Positions 8,077-16,130 are shown, counted from the stretch's first letter. The stretch is DNA of 59,680 bases from a virus (IMGVR_UViG_3300032011_000009:1-59680), one strand, 5' to 3'. Notes: a model not told the origin generated them from the letters alone. Program-made: numbers and translations.

Positions 8077-9813
8077 TTATTCGCTATCGGAAGAAATATC
8101 TTCTTCAAGCGCTTGCTTAACCACCTCTGCATCGCCCATCGCTTCTTGACCGTGAGTAATCGCGGTACTGCGCTGGCGGGATGAAAAGTATTCACCGATA
8201 TTTGTGGTGAGGTTCTGCACACCATCAAGGAGGCTTGTAACGCGCCCCTCAAGGGTCTTCGCATAGATCTCAGCGATGGCATCAAATCTTGACGCTGTGA
8301 AGTCTAGATTTCCGTGACCTTGCAGGTTAATAGTGCCGCCTAGATTTTGAATCATCTTGAAAGACACTTCCCACTGTGAGGGATCATCCCCTCGTCCCTC
8401 TGCCAACACGCGCTCTTCTTCCATAAGGATTTTTTCACGCTGGTAAAAGGTTAATGATTCAGGCAATTCCAATGGCTCTTCTTTCTCTGCGGGATCGTCC
8501 GGTGGGATGTCGCCATCGCGAGCAGCATCAGCTATCGATTTGTGGAGCATTCCACGCTTAGTGTAGCCGGGAGCCTGTGTGATGATAGCCGCGATTTGTG
8601 CCCTGTCTCCTGACTTGATGGCAGCGTTAAGCTCATCGAGAGAAACGTCGCCCAGCAGCATGCGGGTCTTCTTAGAGCCTCCAGCGATGAATTCTGGCAA
8701 GTTCTCTCTCGTAATGTCGAACTCCCAGATCTCTAGGGCACCAACAGCGCCGGACTCTTCCTTTGTTTTATATGCCACAAGGTATTTGATGGCAGGCTCG
8801 CCGCGTACGAACAAAAAGTCCACAAGGTTAGTAAAGCTTCCTTTAACACCCGTGCTTTTGCCCAGCAGCTTAAGGCTCACTGGGATGTTCTTGCCGCCAT
8901 ACTGACTGAAGGCAACGAAGTCTTCAATGGGCAGTGTGCCCTTGACTCGTCCAGCCTCCTGATGCCCACCGGTTAGTGCAGCCATGAACGCTTCAAACAC
9001 GAAGCCGGCTGATGACTCATTGAAATGATTCATTGCAGCCTTAAGGCTCTCAACAATAATCATTGTGTTGATGATAACTCGGGGGCTGGTCCTGCGCTTC
9101 GCCTTCGCTGGGTCGAGGAATTCGTTAAGGTATTGGATTCGACCTGCGATAGAAGTACCGCCGCGAACAACCTTAAAGATATTGTTTACCTGTTCCCGAT
9201 CCATGTGTTCTGGGTTTCCCCATGCCTCGGTGGGCGTGTATTTGGGAAGTGATAGCACAAACTTTTGACCAGCAGTTTGCTCTTCGTTCATCCGCTCCAT
9301 TCCACGGGCGGTCTGCATTGTCTGTTGGCTAAGTAAAGCCTTTAGTTCATCTCCGTCCATGCCACTGTCTGCCAATAGACGAATAGCCTCCATCATGTCG
9401 GAGTCTACGCCCACAAGCAGAAGCTGACGATAGATCTCGCTCCATTGTTCGGGTGTTAGGCGACCTTCATTCATAGCCATCTGCGGGCTTCCCTTGTCGC
9501 CAAGACCCTGTGGGTTTGAGAAGTGAAGCATCACGGAATCTACCATCGCAACGTCAGGCTCGCCCATGATCTCTGCGACGACGCGCTCGATTGTTGCACG
9601 GTCGCCCTCCATGCCGGCTGGCACATGAGTGGCAATCATCTCAGGGTTAATGTTTGAGTCGAACCCGGCGGGATCTGATCGGGCTGCGATATCGGGGTAA
9701 GAGTCTCCGATGGTTTCTTCGATCATCTCGACCAACATCTCTAAGTTTAATGTTGGTGCCTTGTCTGTGTTGAAATACTGCTCAACTAGCAGGTCTAAAT
9801 CTTTCTTGCTCAT
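8077..9813 (-). CDS. Large conserved phage protein with possible restriction-nuclease-like domain
   Basis: 578 residues, start ATG 9813 with AGGAC just upstream. The middle contains GFVFEAFMAALTGG, then GTLPIEDFVAF and IPVSLKLLGKSTGVKGSF. The order E ... D ... SLK resembles the core of PD-(D/E)xK nucleases and also resembles the 29190-30290 protein (E ... TD ... SVK). The N-terminal third is acidic and helical; the C-terminus is charged and probably coiled. I remember similar proteins from marine T4-like phages without a function. A packaged or structural protein or a nuclease-derived protein are both possible. Confidence 0.7.
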   Translation of the reverse strand: MSKKDLDLLVEQYFNTDKAPTLNLEMLVEMIEETIGDSYPDIAARSDPAGFDSNINPEMIATHVPAGMEGDRATIERVVAEIMGEPDVAMVDSVMLHFSNPQGLGDKGSPQMAMNEGRLTPEQWSEIYRQLLLVGVDSDMMEAIRLLADSGMDGDELKALLSQQTMQTARGMERMNEEQTAGQKFVLSLPKYTPTEAWGNPEHMDREQVNNIFKVVRGGTSIAGRIQYLNEFLDPAKAKRRTSPRVIINTMIIVESLKAAMNHFNESSAGFVFEAFMAALTGGHQEAGRVKGTLPIEDFVAFSQYGGKNIPVSLKLLGKSTGVKGSFTNLVDFLFVRGEPAIKYLVAYKTKEESGAVGALEIWEFDITRENLPEFIAGGSKKTRMLLGDVSLDELNAAIKSGDRAQIAAIITQAPGYTKRGMLHKSIADAARDGDIPPDDPAEKEEPLELPESLTFYQREKILMEEERVLAEGRGDDPSQWEVSFKMIQNLGGTINLQGHGNLDFTASRFDAIAEIYAKTLEGRVTSLLDGVQNLTTNIGEYFSSRQRSTAITHGQEAMGDAEVVKQALEEDISSDSE

Positions 9814-9820
9814 GTCCTAA

Positions 9821-10756
9821 TTAGTCCTCAATCTTTGCTTTTACTTCGTTACTTAGCTGTAATAAATCTAGCCCAGCACAGTCGATTTTCCTAGCCGTCA
9901 GGTTGTAGTGGCTAACGAACCCACTAAACTTTGCACGGGCAGAGTCCTTATGGACTCCCGTACTCGTTTCACCATCCATTGTCGGCACATCCAGCGGGAT
10001 CCCGATACCCTTGTGAACAGCTTCCCACAGGGCTTTCAATGCCTCAATCTGCACTGGATAAAAATCTGTAAATGGCTTGAGTTTTTTGCCGTGGACCCGG
10101 GCATTGTCCTGAATCGGGCGTTCTCCGAATCCTTCCCTCACATACCAGTCTTGATACTTGGGATAATATGCGTTACTAATCTCTACGCCAATGGACGCAT
10201 GGTTAACCTTGCCATTGCCTGCATGCCACGCACCGTGCTGTGTGTCTAATAGTTGATAGATAGTTCCATCGTTGTCGATGCAGAAATGTACTGAGATCCC
10301 TCGGCGTCCCAGCACCATAGCACACGACTCAGAGGACAGACACACATCCCAATGGTTGACAAACATGGTTGGCTTTCTGTCAGGCTTGCCGGCGTAGTCG
10401 TAATAGCTGCCGGCTTCACAGTCCAAGCCTAGATCTTCATCCCACAAGACAACCATATCCCAATCGATCTCTAAGAACTCTCCATTGTGTACAATGAACT
10501 TCTGATCCGAACATGACCGGGTGCCTCGATTGTAGGGAGATGGGTGAGGACTATGTTCCGAAATGCCGGATTCGCGCTCGGTCCAAATCCTCCTGTATGT
10601 CATCGGACCCACCAAACCATCTGCTTCAAGTCCATTATCTTTCTGCCACTTTTTAACAGCAGCGACTAAATCATCATCATTGTGCTCACAGCCAAACCAC
10701 GACGGCTTCCAGCCTAAGGAATCTTGTGAAGACTTGTTGTAGAATACCTTGTCCAT
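9821..10756 (-). CDS. Endolysin: N-acetylmuramoyl-L-alanine amidase with peptidoglycan-binding domain
   Basis: 311 residues. The N-terminal domain (about 15-62) has the PG_binding_1 pattern VAAVKKWQKDNGLEADGLVG then TYRRIW. The amidase_2 domain follows: zinc ligand His in FVNHWD, substrate strand VHFCIDNDGTIYQLLDTQ and WHAGNGKVNHASIGVEISN. A late SHYNLTARKIDCAGLD supplies the second His and the Cys ligand. It hydrolyses the bond between muramic acid and the stem peptide. No signal peptide is seen, so release should need a holin or similar. Confidence 0.9.
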   Translation of the reverse strand: MDKVFYNKSSQDSLGWKPSWFGCEHNDDDLVAAVKKWQKDNGLEADGLVGPMTYRRIWTERESGISEHSPHPSPYNRGTRSCSDQKFIVHNGEFLEIDWDMVVLWDEDLGLDCEAGSYYDYAGKPDRKPTMFVNHWDVCLSSESCAMVLGRRGISVHFCIDNDGTIYQLLDTQHGAWHAGNGKVNHASIGVEISNAYYPKYQDWYVREGFGERPIQDNARVHGKKLKPFTDFYPVQIEALKALWEAVHKGIGIPLDVPTMDGETSTGVHKDSARAKFSGFVSHYNLTARKIDCAGLDLLQLSNEVKAKIED

Positions 10757-10764
10757 TCAAAACC

Positions 10765-11415
10765 TCAAATAATAATGTCTGCGATGCCGTACTCAATTGC
10801 TTCTGAAGCTGAGAGGTATACGTTGACTTTCCTTTCGAGCAGTCTCTTGAGCGTACGCTTGGTTAGATTGGTTTCCCTGACGAGTGCGTTAACATAGTTT
10901 TCTTGAGAGTTTCTGATCTCATCCATTTCATTTTCTAGATTGTGTAGCGAGCCATGGTTCCCGCCGATGACCGAATGAATCATCACCCGGCAGTTGGCAC
11001 CAATCTTACGCTTGCCTTTGGTCCCTGCGGCTAACAGCAGAACACCCGCAGACATAACCTTGCCAAGACCGAAGGTGTGAATCTCACAATCCTTCTGGAT
11101 CATACGCATTACATCGTAGAGAGCAAACATATCGTCGGCACTGCCGCCGTATGTGGAGATGATAAACTCCATTGGCTCCCACACTTCTTTACCTTCTTCC
11201 CCAGTCTTGCCTGAGTTATGAAGGACCAATAGCCCGCTTAGTGTCTCGCGGGACTTGCGCTCATCGATGTCTCCGTAAAGACCTACGACGCGCATCTCTT
11301 CGTCAGGCTCCATGCCCAAGGCTGCAGCCAACTGCTCTGCGGTCAAATCACCGCCTGATTCTTCTTCTGACTCTTCTTCTTTCTTCTCTGCTTCTTTCTT
11401 GGGCGACATCAACAT
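10765..11415 (-). CDS. ClpP-like serine protease homologue, catalytic Asp replaced
   Basis: 216 residues. The N-terminal 30 residues are highly charged (KKEAEKKEEESEEES). The ClpP fold is seen in GLYGDID, EFIISTYGGSADDMFALYD (oxyanion region), GLGKVMSAGVLLLAAG (nucleophile Ser) and CRVMIHSVIGG (His). At the position of the third triad residue, ERDxFLSA of ClpP reads KVNVYLSASEAIEYG, so Asp is replaced by Asn. It may be a weak protease or a non-catalytic ClpR-like subunit that pairs with the 16448-17056 ClpP-like protein, which keeps the Asp. Alternatively it is a prohead-type protease; no head genes are adjacent. Confidence 0.85.
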   Translation of the reverse strand: MLMSPKKEAEKKEEESEEESGGDLTAEQLAAALGMEPDEEMRVVGLYGDIDERKSRETLSGLLVLHNSGKTGEEGKEVWEPMEFIISTYGGSADDMFALYDVMRMIQKDCEIHTFGLGKVMSAGVLLLAAGTKGKRKIGANCRVMIHSVIGGNHGSLHNLENEMDEIRNSQENYVNALVRETNLTKRTLKRLLERKVNVYLSASEAIEYGIADIII

Positions 11416-11783
11416 TATAACTTCCTTCTGTTTTCTTCAAAATGCTTGACCGCTCCCTCCCAATCAGAAAACTTTACGAACTGTTTCCTGTATGTGGTCG
11501 GGAAGCTGGCTAAGTAATTATCTATTGCTGCCTTTTTCCACCGACCAAATTCGTAATCATCCATATTTTTTTGGCGGATAATGGTAGCTTTATCTTCTGC
11601 GTCTTCTAGTTTCTTATATTTCAATGCTCTGAAAAACTCTATGTCTTCGGTCGCCGATATCATCAACTTTAATGATTGTAGTCCGACTCTTTCGACGAAC
11701 ATACCCATTCGACCTACGGTCATTAGGTTCGTTATAGCACAGCCTACCAGATACCCGATAAGTCCGCCTAGTGCATACTCCAT
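11415..11783 (-). CDS. Conserved phage protein with N-terminal membrane segment
   Basis: 122 residues. The N-terminal segment MEYALGGLIGYLVGCAITN is a hydrophobic helix with small-residue motifs, probably membrane-inserted. The rest is helical and ends in FPTTYRKQFVKFSDWEGAVKHF. This matches a small family I recall from marine T4-like phages (N-terminal membrane segment, NMDxYxFxxWK, then SYPxxY ... KYSNWKEAM). Function unknown. Confidence 0.75.
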   Translation of the reverse strand: MEYALGGLIGYLVGCAITNLMTVGRMGMFVERVGLQSLKLMISATEDIEFFRALKYKKLEDAEDKATIIRQKNMDDYEFGRWKKAAIDNYLASFPTTYRKQFVKFSDWEGAVKHFEENRRKL

Positions 11784-11804
11784 TGCAACTCCATTTTTAA
11801 AAAC

Positions 11805-11843
11805 AACACTACCCTATAGCATACACTATAGGGCAGCAGTGTT
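11805..11843 (-). terminator. Intrinsic terminator after the acidic scaffold-like gene
   Basis: Long hairpin: AACACT ... CCCTATAG on one side and CTATAGGG ... AGTGTT on the other, with a 6-base loop. On the minus strand it is followed by GTTTTTAAAAA. It sits 30 bases past the stop of 11876-12370. Confidence 0.75.
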
Positions 11844-11875
11844 AAAGCAAAATAATATTATTAGTGTTTGGCATC

Positions 11876-12370
11876 TCAGCCCTTGCGGGACTTACTTGCT
11901 GCCACAAGCCGCTTCGCAACTCGGCGGGCGACCTCATTAATCATTGCCTCGTCTTCAGTGATGGAGACATCAGCATCTGCAAGTTCTTGCATAAGCTCTT
12001 CCTCTTCTGGGGGAAGTTCTTCATCGCCTGCGACTGGCATCATTTCTTCGCCTTCGGGGGCTTCCTCTTCCTCGCCACCTTCCATGCTGACATCTGCGCC
12101 CTGCTTCTGCAGTGCTGCCACAATGTCGGAAACTAGCTCGTTCGGATCGACCTCAACAGTCTCTCCAACCTCTTCGTCTGGCATCTCTTCTTCTGGTCCC
12201 TCGTCGCCGGGAAGTTCTTCTTCTCCAGCCATTGGATCGGGACCACCTAGTTCCATCTCTTCTTCACCCAACTCAGTCAAGAACTGATCGGTGAACTTTG
12301 ATTCGATTTCAGCTAGCCGCATAAATCTGCGAGTAACTGCTTCTTTTAAAATTAGCTTCTTTTTGCTCAT
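11876..12370 (-). CDS. Highly acidic protein, scaffold/core-like
   Basis: 164 residues, about a third Glu/Asp. The basic N-terminus KLILKEAVTRRFMRLAEIES is followed by a long acidic low-complexity stretch, and a short helical C-terminus ITEDEAMINEVARRVAKRLV carries basic residues. The leader 'K-L-x-L-x-E-A-x-x-RRFMxLA' recurs, in my memory, in marine T4-like phage proteins annotated as prohead core or structural. Acidic middle and helical ends suit a scaffolding or internal head protein, but this is inference. It has its own AACTATTTATTA element upstream and a terminator downstream. Confidence 0.7.
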   Translation of the reverse strand: MSKKKLILKEAVTRRFMRLAEIESKFTDQFLTELGEEEMELGGPDPMAGEEELPGDEGPEEEMPDEEVGETVEVDPNELVSDIVAALQKQGADVSMEGGEEEEAPEGEEMMPVAGDEELPPEEEELMQELADADVSITEDEAMINEVARRVAKRLVAASKSRKG

Positions 12371-12410
12371 CTCGTATAATCTCCTAATAATATATTATAT
12401 GAAGGCTTCG

Positions 12411-12424
12411 ATAATAAATAGTCT
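12411..12424 (-). promoter_or_regulatory. AACTATTTATA element, copy 2
   Basis: Minus strand AGACTATTTATTAT, about 45 bases upstream of ATG 12370, with AGGAG in between. Same element as at 3097, 36381, 47639 and 52740. Confidence 0.5.
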
Positions 12425-12442
12425 ATTCAATAGCAAACGGCG

Positions 12443-12697
12443 TCATCTATTAAATAAAAAGTCTTTCAAGTATGCCGCACGAAGCGAGATTTTCCCAAGT
12501 GCCCGCTTCTCAATCTGTTGTATTCGGGCTGGGGTGTACTTTAATCTTTTTCCGACCTCTTCCAAAGTCATGTTCCCGTGATTATAAACTGCCACTAAAG
12601 TACAGTTCAGGTCGTCTGCAAAATCTATCCATAATCGGCATTCTTTCTGTTTGCATTTTTTATTTTTTTGGAGACACGTTCTTGCGCAACGTCTCAT
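12443..12697 (-). CDS. Sigma-factor region 4-like DNA-binding protein with Cys cluster
   Basis: 84 residues. The C-terminal half MTLEEVGKRLKYTPARIQQ then IEKRALGKI matches the helix-turn-helix of sigma-70 region 4 (MTLEEVGxxxGVTRERIRQIExKAL). The N-terminal half is Cys/Lys-rich (CARTCLQKNKKCKQKECRLW), suggesting a small zinc site, and no other sigma regions are present. The start overlaps the upstream stop (ATGA). It may redirect host RNA polymerase to phage promoters, or act as a regulator. Confidence 0.75.
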   Translation of the reverse strand: MRRCARTCLQKNKKCKQKECRLWIDFADDLNCTLVAVYNHGNMTLEEVGKRLKYTPARIQQIEKRALGKISLRAAYLKDFLFNR

Positions 12698-12981
12698 CCC
12701 GCCTCATCCATTACGTTTGCCGATGCAATCATGGCAGCGTGAATCTTGGATATCTCTTCGTAGCCTTTGATCACAGTTACATGGTCGCACCGATACCAAC
12801 CGCCCTGTAGCTTATCTTGAGATTCCATTTCCGGTGGGAGCGGGGTCGTAAACCTTACCCTGTGCCAGCGCCACGGAGGTAGCGAACCGGCATGGCGCAG
12901 TTCTGAATCCACTATGACTCCGTAATATCCGGGGGCAGCTTTGCGGTTCCATAACACGATGCTTCCTATTTCATAACTCAT
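12694..12981 (-). CDS. Small hypothetical protein
   Basis: 95 residues. Beta-rich pattern GSIVLWNRKAAPGYYGVIV then WRWHRVRFTTPLP and GGWYRCDHVTVIKG, like a small SH3-like barrel, with a helical C-terminus. Overlaps the upstream gene by 11 bases and the sigma-like gene by 4. No family recognised. Confidence 0.7.
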   Translation of the reverse strand: MSYEIGSIVLWNRKAAPGYYGVIVDSELRHAGSLPPWRWHRVRFTTPLPPEMESQDKLQGGWYRCDHVTVIKGYEEISKIHAAMIASANVMDEAG

Positions 12982-13297
12982 TGTGTTCCTCTTCGATCAT
13001 ATCAAATATGTTTTCTATTTCATTTGGGTTGAGAGCAAAATGCTCTTTAAGTTCTTTGCCTTGATCACGCAGCTTCTTAGACTTTGTGTTCTTCAGCTTG
13101 CTGTGTTTACTCTTTGTGGACTTTAATGTTTCCAGAAACTGCATAAACTCTGGCGACTGATTTAGATAAGCATCAATGCAACCACGAAAGAAATCTGACT
13201 GACTGATTCCATCATAATGTAGTCGGATGCGCAAATCTGCATGAACCTTGTCGTTCTCTCTGAAAACCACTCGCTTATTGTAGAGTTCATCTGACAT
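12971..13297 (-). CDS. Small phage protein, possible ribbon-helix-helix type
   Basis: 108 residues. HADLRIRLHYDGISQSDFFRG then CIDAYL has the strand-helix-helix pattern of ribbon-helix-helix or similar small DNA-binding proteins. It is followed by a Lys/Ser-rich linker (KSKHSKLKNTKSKKLRDQGK) and an acidic helix, NEIENIFDMIEEEH. I recall close relatives in marine T4-like phages. It lies between the IMPDH-like gene and the sigma-like gene; a regulatory role is possible. Confidence 0.65.
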   Translation of the reverse strand: MSDELYNKRVVFRENDKVHADLRIRLHYDGISQSDFFRGCIDAYLNQSPEFMQFLETLKSTKSKHSKLKNTKSKKLRDQGKELKEHFALNPNEIENIFDMIEEEHNEL

Positions 13298-14309
13298 TGC
13301 TTAGTCCCAGAATATGGGTGCCCGACTCAGAGATGCCTGCTGCCGTCTGGCGCGTGAACTTGGCGCGGGACTGAAGCTCCGCAAGATTGCGGGCGCCTGA
13401 ATAAGAAAGCCCGCTTCTAATCCCGTTGTCTAAGCCGCGAAGCACATCATCCACTGAGCCTTTCATCGGGATAGTAGCTGACACTCCTTCCAATGACGAC
13501 GCGCTGCCACGCCAATCCTGCTGTGCTTCTTCCGATGCCATGCCTCGATAAGTCTTGTGTGCTACGCCATCGATGTGTACGATCTCGGTACCACATGACT
13601 CTCGGGTGCCAGCCAGCATAGAACCCAGCATCACAGCATCTGCGCCTGCAGCCAGTGCCTTAACAACGTCACCACTGTTGCGGATTCCTCCGTCAGCAAT
13701 GATCGCGGCATCCATGCCAGTCTTGGCGCAGTCCATGATGGTCTGCAGCCCGGGCACACCATGACCAGTTTGAATTCTAGTAGAACAAATCGAGCCACCG
13801 CCAATGTTACATCTGATAGAGTTTGCACCCCATTCGGCTAGCGCGTTAAAGCCCTCAAGTGTAGCCACGTTGCCCGCCATAATATGTACGGTGTCGCCAA
13901 ACGTATCCTTTAGCTGCTTTATAGCTGCCTCCATCAAGGAGTGGTGACCGTGAGCAACATCAATACATAAGATCTCTGCACCCATGGCTACCACTGACTT
14001 TGCTCTGTCATGGAAGTCGCCGGTGACACCGATGGCTGCTGCCTTGGTTCCGTACTTCTGTCGCCTGATAAGTTTAGCTTGTCTGTCAATCGAACAATAG
14101 CGGTGGATAACTCCCAAGCCGCCGGCGATGCCCATGTGAGAAGCCATCAGTGCTTCAGTAACCGTATCCATGGGGGATGAAATGACTGGCAAATCCAGTC
14201 TAAAAGAACCCAGCATGGTGCCAATGTCAATCTCTTTTCTGCTACGAATGTCAGAGTACTGGGGTACCAACAAAACATCGTCATAGCTGAGACTTACCAT
14301 GGTCTTCAT
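13287..14309 (-). CDS. IMP dehydrogenase/GMP reductase family enzyme without CBS domains
   Basis: 340-residue TIM barrel. N-terminus SYDDVLLVPQYSDIRSRKE and SPMDTVTEALMA are family hallmarks. The catalytic loop GGGSICSTRIQTGHGVPGLQ carries the Cys. IIADGGIRNSGDVVKALAAG and AVMLGSMLAGTRES bind phosphate. YRGMASEEAQ and LEGVSATIPMKGSV resemble GMP reductase (YGMSSExA; EGKxVxxPxxG) more than IMPDH, whose flap Arg-Tyr pair is not seen. The CBS pair of typical IMPDH is absent. It adjusts guanine nucleotide pools. Start overlaps the upstream stop (TAATG). Confidence 0.9.
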   Translation of the reverse strand: MKTMVSLSYDDVLLVPQYSDIRSRKEIDIGTMLGSFRLDLPVISSPMDTVTEALMASHMGIAGGLGVIHRYCSIDRQAKLIRRQKYGTKAAAIGVTGDFHDRAKSVVAMGAEILCIDVAHGHHSLMEAAIKQLKDTFGDTVHIMAGNVATLEGFNALAEWGANSIRCNIGGGSICSTRIQTGHGVPGLQTIMDCAKTGMDAAIIADGGIRNSGDVVKALAAGADAVMLGSMLAGTRESCGTEIVHIDGVAHKTYRGMASEEAQQDWRGSASSLEGVSATIPMKGSVDDVLRGLDNGIRSGLSYSGARNLAELQSRAKFTRQTAAGISESGTHILGLSNVR

Positions 14310-14572
14310 TATAGCTCTCCCTTTTCATACTTCTCGACCACTCGCTGTGCTGCCGACCAACAGTCGGGACAGTATAAACGAATGATCTTTTCTTGTTCTC
14401 TAACCACCACGTTCCACGACGACAGCATCTCACGATTCTGCTTGTCGAACTCAGCTTCGCACATCAGGCATGCTTCCGGAAGTTTAGTATAAAACTCCAT
14501 CTTATCCGCAAGATCGGGGCTTCCGTCCTTACGCTCGGCTGCAGCCACCTGTCGGCGTTGCTTGCGGTTCAC
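14309..14572 (-). CDS. Small zinc-ribbon-like phage protein, GTG start
   Basis: 87 residues beginning at GTG 14572, with GGAG five bases upstream; the GTG overlaps the TGA of the methylase gene. A longer in-frame extension to 14608 would lie inside the methylase and lacks support. The N-terminus (M)NRKQRRQVAAAERK is basic; CLMC then CPDC form a four-Cys site typical of small phage zinc proteins. The middle SSWNVVVREQEKIIRLYCPDC is beta-like. Function unknown; possibly nucleic-acid binding. Confidence 0.75.
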   Translation of the reverse strand: MNRKQRRQVAAAERKDGSPDLADKMEFYTKLPEACLMCEAEFDKQNREMLSSWNVVVREQEKIIRLYCPDCWSAAQRVVEKYEKGEL

Positions 14573-15057
14573 GACTTCTCCATAGTGAAGGCGCTTGGAC
14601 TGCCCCAAGCATCACGGTTTGTGTTCTCAAAGACCACGACCGCTGAGGGGAACGGGGCGGAGTTGGTGCTGTCACCAAACTTAAGCCTGCCTTTAACAAA
14701 GTGAATTTCTTTCGCCTTCATCACAAAGTCGTGCCAATACCGTGTATCGGTGCGAGCAGGGATCAGCATGACGACCCGGGTGTGCTGCTTCTGTGATTCG
14801 CTGTATGCCTTTCGGATCCATTGATCGATCCCTCGACCATAAGGAGGGTTAACAAAAACAATATGCCCTCCCCAATCCTTAGTAAGTCCGTCCTCCGCTT
14901 CCGTATAGAAGTTGGCACACTTGGTATTGTGGGTTGTTGCACAGGGGTCAAGATCGAACGGACCAAAGCGCCAGTTCAGTTTGTCAAAGAAGTCCTGTGG
15001 GGTTGCCCACTCGCCTGTCTTGGACGAAAATAGTGTTTGTTGTGTTGCTGCGTTCAT
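14569..15057 (-). CDS. DNA adenine methyltransferase, phage Dam type (PF05869-like)
   Basis: 162 residues. EWATPQDFFDKLNWRFGPFD then LDPCATTHNTKCANFYT and IVFVNPPYGRGIDQWIRKA are the hallmark blocks of phage N6-adenine methylases (NPPY catalytic motif). The SAM site is the FDLDPCA region. RTDTRYWHDFV and KGRLKFGDSTNSAPFPSAVV are also family-typical. A second, D12-class Dam is at 30290-31135. Likely protects phage DNA from restriction. It is in a tightly coupled run with cytochrome c and dUTPase. Confidence 0.9.
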   Translation of the reverse strand: MNAATQQTLFSSKTGEWATPQDFFDKLNWRFGPFDLDPCATTHNTKCANFYTEAEDGLTKDWGGHIVFVNPPYGRGIDQWIRKAYSESQKQHTRVVMLIPARTDTRYWHDFVMKAKEIHFVKGRLKFGDSTNSAPFPSAVVVFENTNRDAWGSPSAFTMEKS

Positions 15058-15386
15058 TTGCTCACCTTAAGAGTTTTTAAATATGCGACCATTGCATCTA
15101 ACTGCGTCCCTGTCCAGCCTGCTCCGATGGGAGGCATCAGGGGCGACTTGCCCACGGCAGTGCCGCCGGCAGCAATCGCTGTCCTTACTTGCTGGTCGGT
15201 TCGCGATGCCCAAAAGCTTGCATCCTGAAAGCTGGCGGGCTTGACAGGGAGAGAAGCAGAGGCAGGTCCGTCGCCTGCTCCGAACTCTCCATGACAGCCG
15301 GCGCACTGAACCTCATAGTCGGAGGCTGAGCCGGCTTGCGCCACTGTAGGCGCGGCGATAAAAAAGATAATGAGCAGCCTATTCAC
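15054..15386 (-). CDS. c-type cytochrome (class I) with signal peptide
   Basis: 110 residues. Residues 1-18 form a Sec signal peptide (MNRLLIIFFIAAPTVAQA, cleavage after AQA). C28-A-G-C31-H32 is the haem attachment motif (CxxCH). Met84 in SPLMPPIG is a good sixth ligand, and DAMVAYLKTL is the usual C-terminal helix. The mature protein of about 92 residues matches small soluble cytochromes c of the c6/cbb3-like group and should reside in the periplasm, where host Ccm machinery would attach haem. Start is GTG 15386 with AGGGAG six bases upstream; it overlaps dUTPase by 8 and the methylase by 4 bases, so it is embedded in the phage operon. Acting as an extra electron carrier is inference. Confidence 0.9.
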   Translation of the reverse strand: MNRLLIIFFIAAPTVAQAGSASDYEVQCAGCHGEFGAGDGPASASLPVKPASFQDASFWASRTDQQVRTAIAAGGTAVGKSPLMPPIGAGWTGTQLDAMVAYLKTLKVSK

Positions 15387-15840
15387 CAGTGCTCCCTAAT
15401 GCGCCATCGCCACGGTCGCTGATTGTGATTGGGTACCAGCCATATAAGTCACTGTCGCCTTGGCGCTCCATAGCGCGGAAGTGTACAACCGGCGTCATAA
15501 CAACTTGGGCAATCTTTGCATGTGAATCAATAACTTGTGCTCTGGTCCCAACGTTGTGAAGGTTAATAAACACTTCTCCGTCATAGCCTGAGTCGATCAC
15601 ACATGCTCCAACAATAAGGCTGCGCTTTGCAGCCATGCCGGAACGGTTCTTCACCTCCAGCATATAGCCATGCGGGATGCCGAACCTGATGCCTGTGGGC
15701 AGGACGGCGCTGGTGCCCGGTTCGATAGTAACAGGCTCGTTGTCAGCGGGGCTGAAATGGACATCCAGCCCCGCATCACTTGGGTTTGCCCGGGAAGGCG
15801 GATGTACGTTAAGATGCGTACGGCACCATTCGATCATCAT
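15379..15840 (-). CDS. dut: dUTP diphosphatase
   Basis: 153 residues with all five dUTPase motifs in order: DAGLDVHF (I), RSGMAAKRSL (II), GACVIDSGYDGEVFINL (III, catalytic Asp), a motif IV-like AKIAQVVMTPV, and the C-terminal RGDGALGSTG (V, the uracil/phosphate clamp). It hydrolyses dUTP to dUMP, preventing uracil incorporation and feeding dTMP synthesis. It overlaps the upstream stop (TAATG) and the downstream cytochrome gene. Confidence 0.95.
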   Translation of the reverse strand: MMIEWCRTHLNVHPPSRANPSDAGLDVHFSPADNEPVTIEPGTSAVLPTGIRFGIPHGYMLEVKNRSGMAAKRSLIVGACVIDSGYDGEVFINLHNVGTRAQVIDSHAKIAQVVMTPVVHFRAMERQGDSDLYGWYPITISDRGDGALGSTGE

Positions 15841-16130
15841 TACTCGCTCTCGATGTCAGGGTTTGCGGCAGTCGAAAGGACGCTGTAAGTTTCATAAAGC
15901 TCGTCCAGATCAACCTCGCCCTTCATCAAACGATACGCCTTAACAGCGACACTCATCTCATCGCGAGTGAGCCAGCCTTGCCGACGATAATCGTTCCGAA
16001 GTTCGCGGCGGTGCTCCTTGTATGGCTCCATCGCATCTTCGATTTCCTTGAGAGAACGGACATACTCTATGATATACCGTTGGCGTCTTGCCTCAGCCTT
16101 AGAAATTACAGGCTTGCTTTCTGTACTCAT
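15840..16130 (-). CDS. Small helical hypothetical protein, first gene after a strong promoter
   Basis: 96 residues, ATG 16130 with AAAGGAG upstream. Helical and charged throughout (RRQRYIIEYVRSLKEIEDAM, EPYKEHRRELRNDYRRQGWL, MSVAVKAYRLMKGEVDLDEL). The pattern EPYKEHRRELxxxYxxxGWL is one I remember from marine phage genomes, unnamed. It heads the unit with dUTPase, cytochrome c and methylase. Function unknown. Confidence 0.75.
   Translation of the reverse strand: MSTESKPVISKAEARRQRYIIEYVRSLKEIEDAMEPYKEHRRELRNDYRRQGWLTRDEMSVAVKAYRLMKGEVDLDELYETYSVLSTAANPDIESE

Noticed and set aside
11868-12294. Ser-rich plus-strand frames opposite the acidic protein
   Set aside because: They are complementary translations of Glu/Asp-rich codons and have no start context.
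13287-14309. Calling the enzyme a true IMP dehydrogenase (guaB)
   Set aside because: No CBS domains and the flap Arg-Tyr pair is not seen; GMP reductase-like blocks are closer, so it is left at family level.
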